DNA of 64,000 nt from Rhizoctonia solani (taxonomy: Eukaryota > Basidiomycota > Agaricomycetes > Cantharellales > Ceratobasidiaceae). The notes under the pieces were generated by a model that was not told the origin of the DNA, made no database searches, and saw only the letters and a program-made list of their open reading frames with translations. Position numbers and translations under genes: made by a program. Location of the stretch: positions 434,001 to 498,000 of the forward strand of contig NC_057382.1 of the NCBI RefSeq assembly GCF_016906535.1, given 5' to 3'. Within the stretch, counting starts at the first letter, position 1. Every line of letters begins with the position of its first letter. Below, piece after piece: positions 11,331-23,078 of the stretch.

Positions 11331-13499
11331 TTTTCGTCTTATTTTTTTTGTTAGATTCTATTCGTAGCTCGCTTTTAGGTGTATATATGCGCACAGAGGG
11401 AACGGCATTGGTATTATCTCATGTCGCGTCATTTGTCGCCTATATACACCAACTGGAGTCTCCTTCGAGCATTTCAGTTACCAGTCTGCAGCATGACACT
11501 GCCGCTAATGGTTGTGCGGTGACACGGAAAACTATCTAAACTCCTGACGCGCCGAAATACCTGTCGACATATAGCTTGGACCTCTGTTGCATGGCATCGA
11601 GTTGGTGCTTTCCCTCTTTGCTCTCAATCAGTCAAGGAACGGAATTCTGGATGCGCTACGTTTGTCCATCGTAGATTTTATCTTTGAATTTCTGAAGCTT
11701 TTATAATTGTTTTGCCTTGACTCTTGTGAGTCAGCAAGTGATAGCTTCAAACTTGTTGTTCACAACCAACCATTTTCCTCTTTCCTTTTTACTCGAATTT
11801 TCTCAAGGACTTTGGGGCTACCCAGCAAAGGGCGAAAATAGTAATATAAATATTCCGTACTTGCGAGAATACGACAAACTATTAGGGATATGACAATGGA
11901 CCAACAGTCCAAATCCAGACCCCGTCTTCTAACCTGAATTACCGTCGGGTTCTACCATCGTGTGAGTTGAGAGAATACTGCACAACTTGTGTTCAATATC
12001 AATATACATGGGTGGAAATTTGCTAACTTGACCACTGGCACAATTGTCGGCATGAGGGTCAGTGCAATGCAGACATGCACAGCCTCCCTGTTATTGATCG
12101 TTGTTCCGGGGACCCGCCAGGGCGTTGGCTGCCAATCATTTCAACGGGGACTATCTCCTTTACGGGGCCCCCAAAAACTCTGGAGCGCTCTAGAGTGCTC
12201 CGGTTTTAGGGACCTCCTTGTTAGGATCCGACGGATCCGGATTGCTCAGAGAGCACTTGGGAGCACTCCACAAGCACTCCTGGACGTCATACCAGATGCT
12301 CCGGGGCGCTCGCCAACAATAGCGAGTCCTGGGGAGCTCCCAAGATTTTCGAGGCCCTGTAAAGTCGCCGGGAACTTGGATTGTGTCAACTCTACCGGGC
12401 CCGAAAAACTCTGAAGCATTTACAGTCGGGACTCTTGACCTACAGCATGGGAAGACATTGGCCCGAGCTTGTAAATCAATTGTAAAGTGGTGCAACGCGC
12501 AGCTTCTCAATAGAAATCCTGCAGGTCAAGAGTCCCGACTGTAGCACATGCCAGCCACTATAACATAAAGTATGCCCACTTTGGAACTTCCTAGGCGAGT
12601 TCTCCTATCCTTGCGTAGATTATCTTGTCAGATAAATTAATAAACCTCTAAAACACCACTTTGCCCAATAAGAACTAATAACTACTAACAGACGTATGTT
12701 GTGTGAGACCAGTGATGTACAAAGTAGTTTCTGGGAATCTGCATCTTGTCCCAAGTCCATATTCTGGAAGTCCCATGTCGCGCTTTGTTGGCCTTGTACC
12801 ACACACGCATCCTTTGGTATATGTTTCTAAAAAAATGCTCGCTACAATCACAATATTTGATAGGCAGTTGAATGGGTTATAGAAGACAAGATTATGGTGA
12901 TGCCCAGAGGGAAATGCGAGTTTGCTCCTTCGTTCTTGTGATACTGTGGACTGTAAAGCACTTTTATCCACTAGCATTCCGGTATTTCAATGGAATAACC
13001 ACTTTGAGCGTAGCTAGTTAGTTGTTGTTGCATGCTCATAACAAGTCAAATCTAATAATACTATTCCACAGGGGGCGCCAATGTCTTGGTAAGAGTAACC
13101 ATGCGCTGCGTTTTTGACATGCGATCATCTTCTATAACTCAGAGTGTGCTCTGGCCCTTCTGGAGCTCGAGTTGAGACTGGATCCTAGATGGCGGGATCG
13201 AGTAACAAGAGCAAACAAAGACCTCTGGTCATTGATAGATACACGTCCGAGCGCAGGTTAAATTGATCTCTGAAGGAAATGCCGTAAGAAAGAAAAGCAG
13301 GACCCACATAATGGCAGGTGCCTATGGAAGCGCCAAGTCTGTGCACAGTCCAAGGGGTCCCAGCACCGCTTGTAATGAATGCATGAGCATAGAATAGGAG
13401 TATCGAAAATTTACATGTCACTCTTAGACATTGTAATACACTAATGAGCACGCAGAAGATCCACGAAGAACAGATGAAATAGCCACAAGACTGATATGG
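11331..13499. other. Intergenic, repeat-bearing, no gene
   Basis: No protein family recognised on either strand. A GC-rich stretch (about 12160-12410) contains several short forms of GAGYRCTCC in both orientations, and a 25-bp inverted repeat follows at 12421-12543. Confidence 0.4.
12421..12543. repeat. 25-bp inverted repeat with 73-bp loop
   Basis: Arm 12421-12445 and arm 12519-12543 are reverse complements at 24 of 25 positions (core AGTCGGGACTCTTGACCT). The 73-bp spacer has no coding signal. The total of 123 bp fits a small MITE or hairpin-forming element; no clear target duplication was found. Confidence 0.7.
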
Positions 13500-13929
13500 G
13501 CTCTGTAGGCCCTACCATCCCAGTGTCTACATAGCTCAACCCTGCCGAAAGAACAACTCAAGCCAGTGCGTCTTCTCGAGGCGGCAGCAAGTGTCATCAC
13601 TAAATAATAGACCATAAGGTTAGCACATACAATCCAACCGGTAGTGGTTGTAGATGCGCATGACCCTGAGTCGTTCACGCAGTAGTCGGAATATTGGGAT
13701 ATTGGGGGAAAGCGACCCTGGGGCTGTTGGCAGAACAGCGAGTAAGAGATATGAGGCTACCGAGTGAGTAGAACTTTGCTATGCCCATCAGTCTCGTACT
13801 TTGGCTGAAGAACTATACACATCGGGTGCAGATAAGGATATAGCCTAGTAAACGATAATAGACCTGAAAAGTTGGTTGACAAAGGGCACTAAGGTACCGG
13901 ATCCTCAGATAGATAGCCTAGGCAGTGTC

Positions 13930-14735
13930 ATGACTGCTATTATACGCCTCCCCTATTCGCTCATGAAGAGTAGAGTAGGTCATGTAAACCTACATGAACA
14001 GGCAGAATACCACCTAGGTCAATTTCGATGCTTCGGAAATATAGATGACATAGAGAAAGCAATCGAATATAGGGCTTGCGCCCTAGATCTAACACCGAGT
14101 GGGCATCCAAGCACGCTGTTGCGAATCAGCTGCCTCAGAGTATACTACGACGAACGATATCGGCGACTTGGGAACTTAATTCCAGTCTGTATCGTCAGCG
14201 CGCGTGGAAAGGGGACATGGTAATAGAGTGTATAGCGAGTGACGATCATATTTACATGTATGTAGAAGAAATATAGTGTATCTGTGAGGCCAGAACGGAA
14301 CACGGGATGGGAAGGGGGCCGCTAGGGTCGCGTTAGCGACGCCGGTAGGGAAGACCGGGACACCGAGACGCGAGGGAGGCTCGCGGGTCGGGTGGCCGTG
14401 CATCCTGGCAGTGAAGAGGCGGGGTGGGTGGGAAAGAAAAGAATAAAGAGGGGGAGCGACTAGCTGTGGTGGTATAGGACGGAATCTCAACTAATGCGAT
14501 CACGTGCTGCCGGCAGTGCGGGGAGGCGCGTGCGCTCGGCGACCCTGACGAATAAGTCCGCGCTGTGACTCTTCACCGGCTTCGAGCCACACCGTACAAC
14601 TTGGACGGCTTGAACAAGTCAATGGAGTACGATATCCGTGCACTTGAACTGACTCCGGATAACGATCCAAGACTGCCAACCCGATTAGACAATATGAGGA
14701 TATCGTATGAGATGTGCTATGAGCGCATAGGGTGA
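13930..14735 (+). pseudogene. Broken 5' part of the TPR-CHAT gene
   Basis: From the ATG at 13930 the frame matches the N-terminus of the intact - strand copy (LHEQAEYHLGQFRCFGN, then ALDLTPSGHPS and YYDERYRRLGNL). At 14177 it is cut by a 420-bp insertion. The homologous frame resumes at 14598 (NKSMEYDIRALELTPDNDP, CYERIG) and then meets a TGA at 14733-14735, where the intact copy has an Arg codon. The intact copy's own start codon corresponds here to ATT. With the insertion and the stop, this 5' region cannot be translated continuously into the TPR array. Confidence 0.8.
14178..14597 (+). mobile_element. 420-bp insertion with 5-bp target duplication (repeat copy B)
   Basis: AACTT occurs at 14173-14177 and again at 14598-14602, while the intact homologue has it once. 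Everything between is absent from the homologue, which is the footprint of a transposition event. The core (about 14290-14430) resembles dispersed copies A (7290) and C (43250, inverted). There is no coding capacity and no TG...CA ends. A 5-bp duplication fits LTR elements and some other classes; the element type is not settled. Confidence 0.75.
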
Positions 14736-17700
14736 GTGAACCACCTAGAGAAGTCGATCGAGTACAAGTTTCAGGCACTTACCCTCACTCCCGACAGTCA
14801 TTCTGACCTGCCGCAACGGCATTCTGAGCTAGGAGTGGCACACACCGATCGATATCGACGCATGGGAGAGCCAGCAGACCTCGAGAATTCAATCAAATGC
14901 CACTGTCGTGCTCTCGCCCACACTCCCGACGGCCATCCTTGCCTACCACGCCGGTATGCTGATCTAGGAGCGTCATACACCCATCAATATCGACGCACGG
15001 GAGATCCAGCAGACCTCGAGAAGTCCATCGAACACCACTCTCATGCACTCGACCTCACTCCCGACGGCCATCCTGACTTGCCAGACCGGCATGCTGATCT
15101 AGGAGTGGCATACACCGGCCGATACCGACGCATGGGAAAAACAGCAGACCTTGAGAGGTCCATCAAATGCTTCTCTCGTGCTCTCGCCCTCACTCCCGAC
15201 GACCATCCTGACCTGCCACGCCGTCGTGGTGATCTAGGAGTGGCATACACCCATCGATATCGACGCATGGGGGAGATTGATGATCTCAATAAAGCAATTG
15301 AATGCTACTCTCGTGCACTCGAACTCACTCCGAACACCCATCCTGACCTGCCAGACCGGCATGCTGATCTAGGAGTGGCATACACCGATCGATATCGACG
15401 CATGGGAGGAACCGCAGACCTTGAAAGGTCGATCAAGTACAAGTCTCGTGCTCTCGTCCTCACTCCCGATGGCCATCCTTACCTATCATGCCGCCATGCT
15501 GATCTAGGAGTAGCATACACCTATCGATATCGACGCATGGGAGAGCCAGCAGACCTTAAGAAGTCCATCGAATGCCATTCTCGTGCACTCGCCCTCACGC
15601 CCGACGGCCATCCTCAACTGTCATTCCGTCATGCTGCTCTAGGAGTGGCATACACCGATCGATATCGACGCACGGGAGAAGCTGCGGACCTCGAGAAGTC
15701 GATCGAGTACAAGTCTCGTGCACTCGCCCTCACTCCCGACGGCCATTCTGACCTGCCGCAACGGCATTCTGAGCTAGGAGTGGCACACACCGACCGATAT
15801 CGACGCATGGGAGAGCCAGCAGACCTCGAGAATTCAATCGAATGCTACTGTCGTGCCCTCGCCCTCACTCCCGACGCCCATCCTGACCTGCCAGTCCGGC
15901 ATACCCATCTAGGAGTGGCATACACTGATCGATATCGACGCATGGGAGATCCTGCAGACCTTGAAAGGTCGATCGAGTACAATTCTCGTGCGCTCGCCCT
16001 CACTCCCGACGGCCATCCTTGCCTACCACGCCGGCATGCTGATCTAGGAGCGTCATACACCCATCAATATCGACGCACGGGAGATCCAGCAGACCTCGAG
16101 AAGTCCATCGAACACCACTCTCATGCACTCGACCTCACTCCCGATGGCCATCCTCACCTGCCAGACAGGCATGCTGATCTAGGAGTGGCATACACCGACC
16201 GATATCGACGCATGGGAGAACCAGCAGATCTTGAAATGTCGATCGAATGCAAGTCTCGTGCTCTCGTGCTCACTCCTGACGGCCATCCTGACTTGCCCCG
16301 CCGGCATAGTGATCTAGGAGTGGCATACACCTATCGATATCGACGCATGGGAGAAGCCGTGGACCTCGAGAAGTCGATCGAGTACAATTTTCGTGCACTC
16401 GCCCTCACTCCTGACAGCCATCCTTACCTGCCACACCGGCATGCTAATCTAGGAGTGTCATACACCGATAGATATCGATGCATGAGAGAGGCTGATGACC
16501 TCAACAAAGCAATCGAATGCTACTCTCGTGCACTCGACCTCACTCCCGACGGCCATCCTGACCTGCCACGCCGGCATGCTGAGCTAGGTGGGTCTCACAG
16601 CGATCGATATCAACTCATGGGAGAACTAGCAGACCTCGAGCAATCCGTCCAATGCTACTCTCGTGCACTCGCCCTCACTCCTCATGATCATCCCGACCTG
16701 CCCACCCGGCATTTTGACTGGGCTACATCCTGTCATCACCAGTATCAGCTTAACGCTCATCCATCCCACCTAGCAGCCTCTCTCCACTCTTTCCGCAAAG
16801 CGTCTCAGTTATCCACTGCTTCTCCCCGCGACGTGTTCCACAACGCCTTTCGCTGGGCAAAGCTCGCATCCGACCATACCTACCTCAACCCAATCGAAGC
16901 TTTCCGCATAGTCATCAGCCTTCTTCCTCACTTCGTCTGGCTCGGCGCCACCACTGCTCAGCGATACCATGACCTCTCATCAGCAGACAACATCGCCGTA
17001 CGAGCTGCCTCTGCTGCTATTCGTTCGTCTGAGCACAGTCTGGCAGTCGAGTGGCTCGAGCATACACGCTGTATCGTCTGGAGCCAGACCCTCATGCTGC
17101 GGTCTCCTGTAGGCAGCCTTACACCATCCGACCCACTTCTTGCAAGTCGCCTCCATTCAGTTGCACAGCAGCTCCATCATGCAAGCTCTGGCCTTCCATC
17201 TTCCGACTCCACTGTATTTCTCCCGGAACATCGTCACCGTCTAGCCAGGGAGTACATCGACTTGTTGGCTCAAGCACGCAGCCTGTCCGGGCTCGAGCAC
17301 TTTCTTCAGCCGGCAAAGGCCAACGTTCTAACCCAGGCTGCTCGGTACGGGCCTGTGGTCGTCGTCAGCTGCCATCAATCTGACTGCGACGCCCTTGTGA
17401 TCTTACCTGACCAGGTTCATATCCGTCATCTCGCTCTGCCTAGCTTCACCGAGGTTAAGGCACAGCGTGCTCGCTCTGAGATAGAACGGATGCTGCGAAT
17501 CAAGGGACTGCGAGAGCGTGGATTCCATCTCATGAACCCCCCACCCGATCCAGATGTTGGAGCTGTGCTCGCCGGTCTCTGGAAAGACCTGGTCAGACCA
17601 GTGCTTGACCATCTCGGATATCTGGTGCGTCTAGCAAGAAAAGCACACGACATGCATACATACTAAAGCCCATTATATAGAACGATCCCACAGGCGATCT

Positions 17701-18466
17701 TCCCCACGTCACATGGTGTCCCACTGGCGTGCTGTCGTTTTTGCCCTTGCATGCCGCCGGAGACTACGACCAGCCACGGTCGCGAGTGTTTGACTACGTC
17801 ATATCCTCATACACTCCCACTCTCACTGCTCTGCTGTCCTCCACTCCCACCGTCGCCAACCGCCTCCCTCAGGTGCTCGCCGTTGGTCAAGCAGCCACGC
17901 CAGGTCGTAGCCCATTGCAAGGCACTGTCAGGGAGCTCGAGTACCTCAGAGCTCATGCACAAGATAGACTGGTGTACGCAGAACTCACAGACAGTCAAGC
18001 CACGACCACAGCTGTGCTCGATGCGATGGAGCAGTACGACTGGGTGCACCTTGCCTGTCACGCACACCAGAACATCGATGATCCAACAAGAAGCGGCTTC
18101 TTCCTGCATGACGGCACTCTCGACCTGGCCGCCATCACTCAGCGGTCGTTCAGAAACAAGGGTCTTGCCTTCCTGTCTGCATGTCAAACCGCCACAGGCG
18201 ATGCGAAGCTACCCGACGAAGCGATCCACCTTGCGTCTGGGATGCTGATGGCAGGGTATCCGAGTGTGATTGCGTCGATGTGGTCTGTGGTGGACGAGGA
18301 CGCACCGTTTGTGGCTGATAAGGTATATGGACAGCTGATGAAGGGCGGAAAGGTGGGGAACGGAGAGGCAGGAAAGGCGCTACACGATGCAATCGTGGAG
18401 CTACGTGAGAAGGTTGGGCAGAAGGATTTCGGGCGGTGGGTGCCGTATATACATATAGGTTCGTAG
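14736..18466 (+). CDS. TPR-CHAT protein with expanded repeat array (5' truncated)
   Basis: Two exons, ...-17624 and 17681-18466, joined by a 56-bp GT-AG intron. The frame is open from 14736, directly after a TGA; the first in-frame ATG is 14862, which would give 1182 aa. The N-terminal two thirds are 15 tandem 45-aa TPR-like units (RYRRMGEPADLEKSIE, RALALTPDGHPDLP pattern). A helical linker follows (ASLHSFRKASQL, SSEHSLAVEWLEH). The C-terminal CHAT domain has the caspase-like His in HLACHA and Cys in SACQTATG, then SVIASMWSVVDEDAPF. Family knowledge: CHAT peptidases are caspase relatives coupled to TPR sensors. The start is lost relative to the intact copy, so expression is doubtful, although translation from an internal Met would still give repeats plus an intact catalytic domain. 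Confidence 0.75.
14760..16720 (+). repeat. Tandem array of 135-bp coding repeats
   Basis: About 15 direct repeats of 135 bp, each coding for 45 residues with marks such as GGAGTGGCATACACCGATCG and CACTCCCGACGGCCATCC. Higher-order copies are visible: the block at 14811 recurs 945 bp later (15756, seven units) and the block at 14941 recurs 1080 bp later (16021, eight units). The intact homologue has only eight units. Confidence 0.85.
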
Positions 18467-19183
18467 CTTTGACAAGCCAGCTATAAGCCTCTACGGGAAT
18501 AAGAGGCCAGGATCGGTTTGATACGGACTCATGTCGAGCAATAAAGATATGCTACACTAAGAACCCATGGGTTACGAAAAGTTCAATATAAATTTTATGA
18601 AATACGTGAATATGTGTGGGGTGGTGTAAGTGTGCAATCAAGCGCATGCAACCAATTGCGTATCTTTGTTTGTATTGACTTAATTTGCGGCCGATAATTC
18701 ACTTGGAGTCTTGCGTATACATGGAGGCATTCAAAGCGACTTAAGGCACCCATTATTACATCTTGCCTTTCCTTTGTTACATCACGTACTAAATACTCTA
18801 AGTCACGATATTGCCGCCTTTCCATATGCATACGATTGAACTAAGTGCCGGGTATCTACTTGTGTCGCATCTCTATAGTCATGAAGCATAAACGACCTTG
18901 CTTCACATCTTAAATCATAACTATTGGGTACCATCTAATTGTCATTGCTCTTCGTCTATTTGCTCGACGTGTCAACGATATTTATGATGGTCAGTAGTAT
19001 TGGTCATCCCGCGAACATGCTCGTATATCACTTACGATGGTACCTTATACAAATCTAGAACGACAAGTATAGATTTATCTTGACATCAGGTAAACGGCCG
19101 ATGCTGCGCACAAAGACACTAATTCTTTACCGTATTGACCCTTCTCATTTCAAGCGCTACAAATGATGTCTCAGAGGGCAAAC
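18467..19183. other. Intergenic, no gene seen
   Basis: Region between the converging TPR-CHAT and GH43 genes. AT-rich, with no recognised coding or RNA signal. Confidence 0.4.
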
Positions 19184-20720
19184 TCAAGCCACCAAGACGG
19201 GCCAACCCTGTTAAACAATAAAACATGGTTTAGATGGGATAACTTATTCATATCGCAGACGTACCGACGAGAAATCCAAATAGTTGAGGCCAAGGACGGA
19301 TTTGCATCCCCGCGAATATCATCGCGTGGTCTGTAATGGTAGGCAATAACATCTCTCTTGGATTTGGGGTCCCTGGAAATCTCCGTCAGCTTTAAATCTT
19401 CGAGCGATATGCCAATTACTTGCCAAAATACCGAATTTCCACCAGGTGCGTATATGTTGCCATGGCTGGCAAGAACAAGAGTTCCTCCAGTCTCGGTTAG
19501 TGCTTTTCCAGTAGATCCTACAAATGGGCCTGATGCATTCTCGCTACGCCCAACAAAAATCTTGTATTCATCTCCGGGAGCTGGGAGGGCCGCAGGGTCG
19601 AAGGCGCAGCATGTACCGGACGAATAGAAGAGATAATAATAGTCTGAGCAGAGCTGTTAACGAGGACCCTAAGGTAGATTTAATTAAACACATACTAGAC
19701 TTGGGCGGCTTATAGATAAATCCTCCCTCTGCCGACTGTGGGGATGTTTGATTAAGGACCAAGTGTGTGAGCTGAGGTGCTGATGGTGACAAGGGGGCTA
19801 GGCCAGATGGTGCTAGCTCAAATTGGAATATATCCGCCCAATAGGATCCTACCCGGTATTTTATGAGCACATCCATTTCTGAAAGTGTTAGGGAATAGTA
19901 CCAAATGTAAACAATAATTTTCCGTCAGCCTTGATGACGTTGGCGTCAATAGAATTGTATCGGTCGCCTGGTTTGGATGAGAACACGGCTCCATGATCCG
20001 TCCAAGAGCCTAAATGAATGCATCGATCACCAAGGGATGAGGTACTAGGGTTGATGGGGAATAATCTTACCGTATTCCATAGTCTTGCTTGTAGCGACCC
20101 CAATAACACTATTTTGGGTACCAAACTGAGAAATAGAATAGTATAAGAAATACGTCCCTAAAACGAATAAGTATCCCGGAATTAGTACCGAAAATGCAGG
20201 CTTACCATTGATGTTAACAACGTCTGGAGCCCAAGTATCTTAGAGCCAAAATATATGAGAAAGTGGACAAAATTCTACGGCCTGGAATACTGACCACAGT
20301 GCCCCGCGTTCTGTAATTACAAACCCGTGAACTGTGCTACGGTCGAGCAATTACTGCTTACTTACCTCAGTAATAACGAGCAACCGGTAGGCAGGTATGA
20401 TCCTATGGCTGTCCATGGACTGATTTTATCCATGAGTTGATTTCAGTCCCAACCTCAAGAGCAACGCAACTTGAACAAACAAACCCTTTCAATGCCTTAC
20501 TTCTCGAGACCCCTCCATGAGTACTGAAAACATAGTAGTAGCCTGATTTCTCATTGTAGATGATACTGGGATCATGGGTATATATACCCGAACCAGTCAA
20601 TTTCATCGGCAGAGGATAGCTACTATTGGAAGTAGCCCGTGTGCTCAGAACGCTGCTTCCAGAAACGAAACCAGCAACAAGCGTTCCAAAAATGGGTATT
20701 AGAAGAGAAGAGAATAACAT
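19184..20720 (-). CDS. Secreted GH43 arabinanase-like glycoside hydrolase, probably damaged
   Basis: Five-bladed beta-propeller hydrolase predicted to cut arabinan or arabinoxylan outside the cell. Exons on the - strand: 20720-20485, 20419-20366, 20310-20295, 20238-20206, 20157-20071, 20009-19902, 19848-19696, 19643-19432, 19380-19265, 19207-19184. Seen: a signal peptide, the catalytic base motif THDPSIIY, KGPWTAIGSYLP, TWAPDVVNINGTYFLYYS, the middle Asp in NSIDANVIK, the acid Glu in SAEGGFIY, APGGNS and the C-terminal LNYLDFSSGWPVLVA. Two phase problems occur: exon 2 to 3 is one base short, and exon 9 (116 bp) is one base short between YHYRPRDD and the conserved C-terminus. Either these are true frameshifts (pseudogene) or assembly errors. 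No linked arabinan genes are nearby. A TATTTAAA-like stretch sits about 90 bp upstream of the ATG. Confidence 0.75.
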
Positions 20721-21206
20721 GCTTGAAAATCTGTATATGTGGGGTACCGGGTTCGACCAGAGCAGCTGGTTATGGGGCTAACAAAAGACACGAAAATCCC
20801 CTTTTTAAATATTGCGGATGTAGGCCATAAGAAATAACCTGGTAGACTCCATTTGGAAATATTCGGTGGTAGAACCAAGCAAGTGCGGCCCGCCAGTTCA
20901 TCTTCTGCGTAATCTTCGGGGCTCGAGTCAAAAATGTCCTCGACGCCGTTCGAAGCAAACTAGCTAAGACCGGCAACCGCCTGGCGCTAAGACAATAAAT
21001 ATCAAATTCACGCGAAGCTATACATTACATTACATGAATCAAGCAAAGTGTCATGATCAATAGGGTAAACCTGTCCAGGGGTATATGTATAAAGAAAATG
21101 CAATAATGCAATAGCAAGCAAATAATTAGGATCAATAATATCCGCCGACTTATATAATTATACAGGTAAAAATTGCAAAGCCCTCTGTTGAAGCAGTCCC
21201 AGAACA
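20721..21206. other. Intergenic, no gene seen
   Basis: 5' flank of the GH43 gene and 3' flank of the F-box-like gene; AT-rich, no feature recognised beyond the possible TATA-like stretch near 20805. Confidence 0.4.
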
Positions 21207-23078
21207 TCAAAATATTGAAAGTCTATGTCTGTCCCGAGTCGCGAATTCGATGTGTGGAGTATGCGCAATCCGAACGTAATGTTCGTCCAGCTCATTTCTT
21301 TGATATGTTGATCCTAGGACAGGCAGGTCCGAATGCCACATCTTTGAGTCGTGACAAGGTTGTTTTCTTGATTCTTGGACCCAAGTACCTTCAGCCCGCG
21401 AGTCGTGAGTGCCGCCAGGAGAGGCACTTCTAGGGCGTGAATCAGGGCGAGGTGTCATTAGGCCATGAAAGGATGTTTGAGAGGCGGAAGGGATGCCTGA
21501 AGGCAGCATAGGCTGGGAAAGTGGTGAAGGAGTAGGTTGCCAATCCCAACGATCACTAAGCCGCACCCAATTGCCCGAGGCCGGACGTGGACGGGGTGGC
21601 AAAGGGCGCCTGGCGGGTGGCTTGGTGTGTGGGTCAGAATTGGAACGGACAGGGGCTGGGGGTTGAGTTATCGCCTTGGCAGCGTGCCAGGTCCAAGTAT
21701 GACTGTCGAGCGCTGCGACCTTATTCAAAGACGGACACAATTCCTTCCACAAATCAAATATCGCTCGACGAGCTGGGTGAGAGAGATGGCAGGGATGGCT
21801 TATACCGTATTCAGCCCATGTCCGTATTTCAAAAGTCTCAAGGAACTGGAGTGATGGTAGGGCCGATAAAATCTATGCGAGCCCGAGTAACCCGTTAGCA
21901 TATAGGCGTTGTTTCCAAACTATGAGAGGACATACGCAATCAAATAGTAAGTCGACATTACTGGGAGCCAGGTCGGACCATAGCGTAACTCGTAGATGTC
22001 GTAGCTGTTGTAAAGAATCGCGAATTGCCGCAAAGAAAACGCGGCAATCGTCTTCCATCCTACGGTCGCCGTACCAGAGGACAGAAACATCAAGATCAGT
22101 TACTCCAATTGAATCTGTCGACTGGGATAACGCATGTATGGCCATAAGGAGCTCATCGGCCGACCGCAGCCCGGACCCCCGCCGCGGATTTGAAGGGAAA
22201 ATACGGGCTGTGGTAATCGGACGACCAGGCGCAAGCTGGCAAGCTAAAACAGCTGGAACATCTATGTGAGCTAGACGAGGGAGGTCGTGGTCTTTCAGCC
22301 CTTTGATATCAGCCAAGTTTCGACTAGCAAAATGGGTAATGTGCCGTTGTCGTTGAAGGAAAGAGGAAAGATTGAAAAGCTCGGGAAGAGCGGCGGGAGG
22401 AACGTCCAATTCAAGTGCAGTGAGCTTAAGATGCCTGGCAGCGTTCAAATCAAGTAAATGCTGATCGTTTACACCACCCAGGGCTAAATGCCTGACATTA
22501 GACGCCTGCGGCAAATTGAGTATGGTGACCCATTCGTGGAACGTATTTTCTTCTCTGCCTCCCCTCTGTCCTCGAGCGACTCTAACCGCGGCCGCGTAGT
22601 TTGGGACAGAAATGTTGGTGGAGATGCTACGAACGTATGGAAGGAGGTGCAGGGAGTTGGATAGCAGTTCGGCGCACAGAGAGGAGCGATTGTCGAAAAA
22701 ATCGTCTTCGGATCCCACCTCGTCCCTTGACATGGGAGACTCGGCTGAGATAGACACGTAGCCATGGCCGCTTGAGCCTCGGTTACGTCTCGGTAGCTTG
22801 TATAGTCGGTAGGCAGTGGGGCCAAAGCAAAGAGTGGAATAGAGGAGGGGCATTGCAATATTATTGAGGTATCTCGATGTCAGTGCAAAGCTCGCAAGGT
22901 CCGGAGTTCGAGTGACTTGTAGGACAACTAGTCGTATGAGCTCCGGAGGAAGGTTTACTGTGCGCGCTGGAATAGGAGAATGAGATGTTCGAGGTATAGG
23001 AGATGGCTGACGCCTGGTCCTTGCATCTTGGGTCGAGCGTTCGTCTTCATGCGAAGGATTGACCACCAAAAGAACCAT
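21207..23078 (-). CDS. F-box-like domain protein
   Basis: Two exons on the - strand, 23078-21936 and 21872-21207, separated by a 63-bp GT-AG intron; 602 aa, clean phase. Near residue 40 lies an F-box-like segment, NLPPELIRLVVLQVTRTPDL followed by ALTSRYLNNIAMPLLYSTL, typical of fungal F-box proteins that recruit targets to an SCF ubiquitin ligase. The central part is leucine-rich with irregular LRR-like spacing (HLALGGVNDQHLLDL, HLKLTALELDVPP). The C-terminal 150 residues are Pro/Arg/Ser-rich and probably disordered. The ATG at 23078 is the first in frame after an upstream pyrimidine-AG that may be a leader intron acceptor. Agaricomycetes carry very many such genes; the target is unknown. Confidence 0.8.

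Larger units (their letters stand above)
13540..18480 (+). repeat. Segmental inverted duplication, + strand copy
   Basis: Matches the reverse complement of about 43860-47110. Homology covers the upstream region (for example ATAGACCATAAGGTTAGCACA in both, near 13607 and 47070), the TPR repeats and the CHAT exon, which is nearly identical. Boundaries were placed by eye. This copy carries the TE-like insertion and the longer TPR array. Confidence 0.8.

Noticed and set aside
11225..11539. 104-codon + strand frame downstream of the regulator relic as a separate gene
   Set aside because: It overlaps the relic in another frame and lacks a start context and any motif.
14736..14738. GTG at 14736 as the start of the TPR-CHAT protein
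   Set aside because: GTG is not a normal start in fungal nuclear genes; it follows the TGA that breaks the homologous frame. The first in-frame ATG is 14862.
14798..16060. Antisense open frames inside the TPR array (and 45925-46404 in the other copy)
   Set aside because: They are shadows of the 135-bp coding repeat; their repetitive Arg/Ser/Pro sequence mirrors the TPR codons and has no independent motif.
14760..16720. CRISPR-like array
   Set aside because: The repeats are contiguous, coding, 135 bp long and without unique spacers; this is a eukaryotic TPR array.
18150..18392. Antisense frames over the CHAT exon (and 43795-44530 in the other copy)
   Set aside because: They are mirror frames of a strongly conserved coding exon present in both copies.
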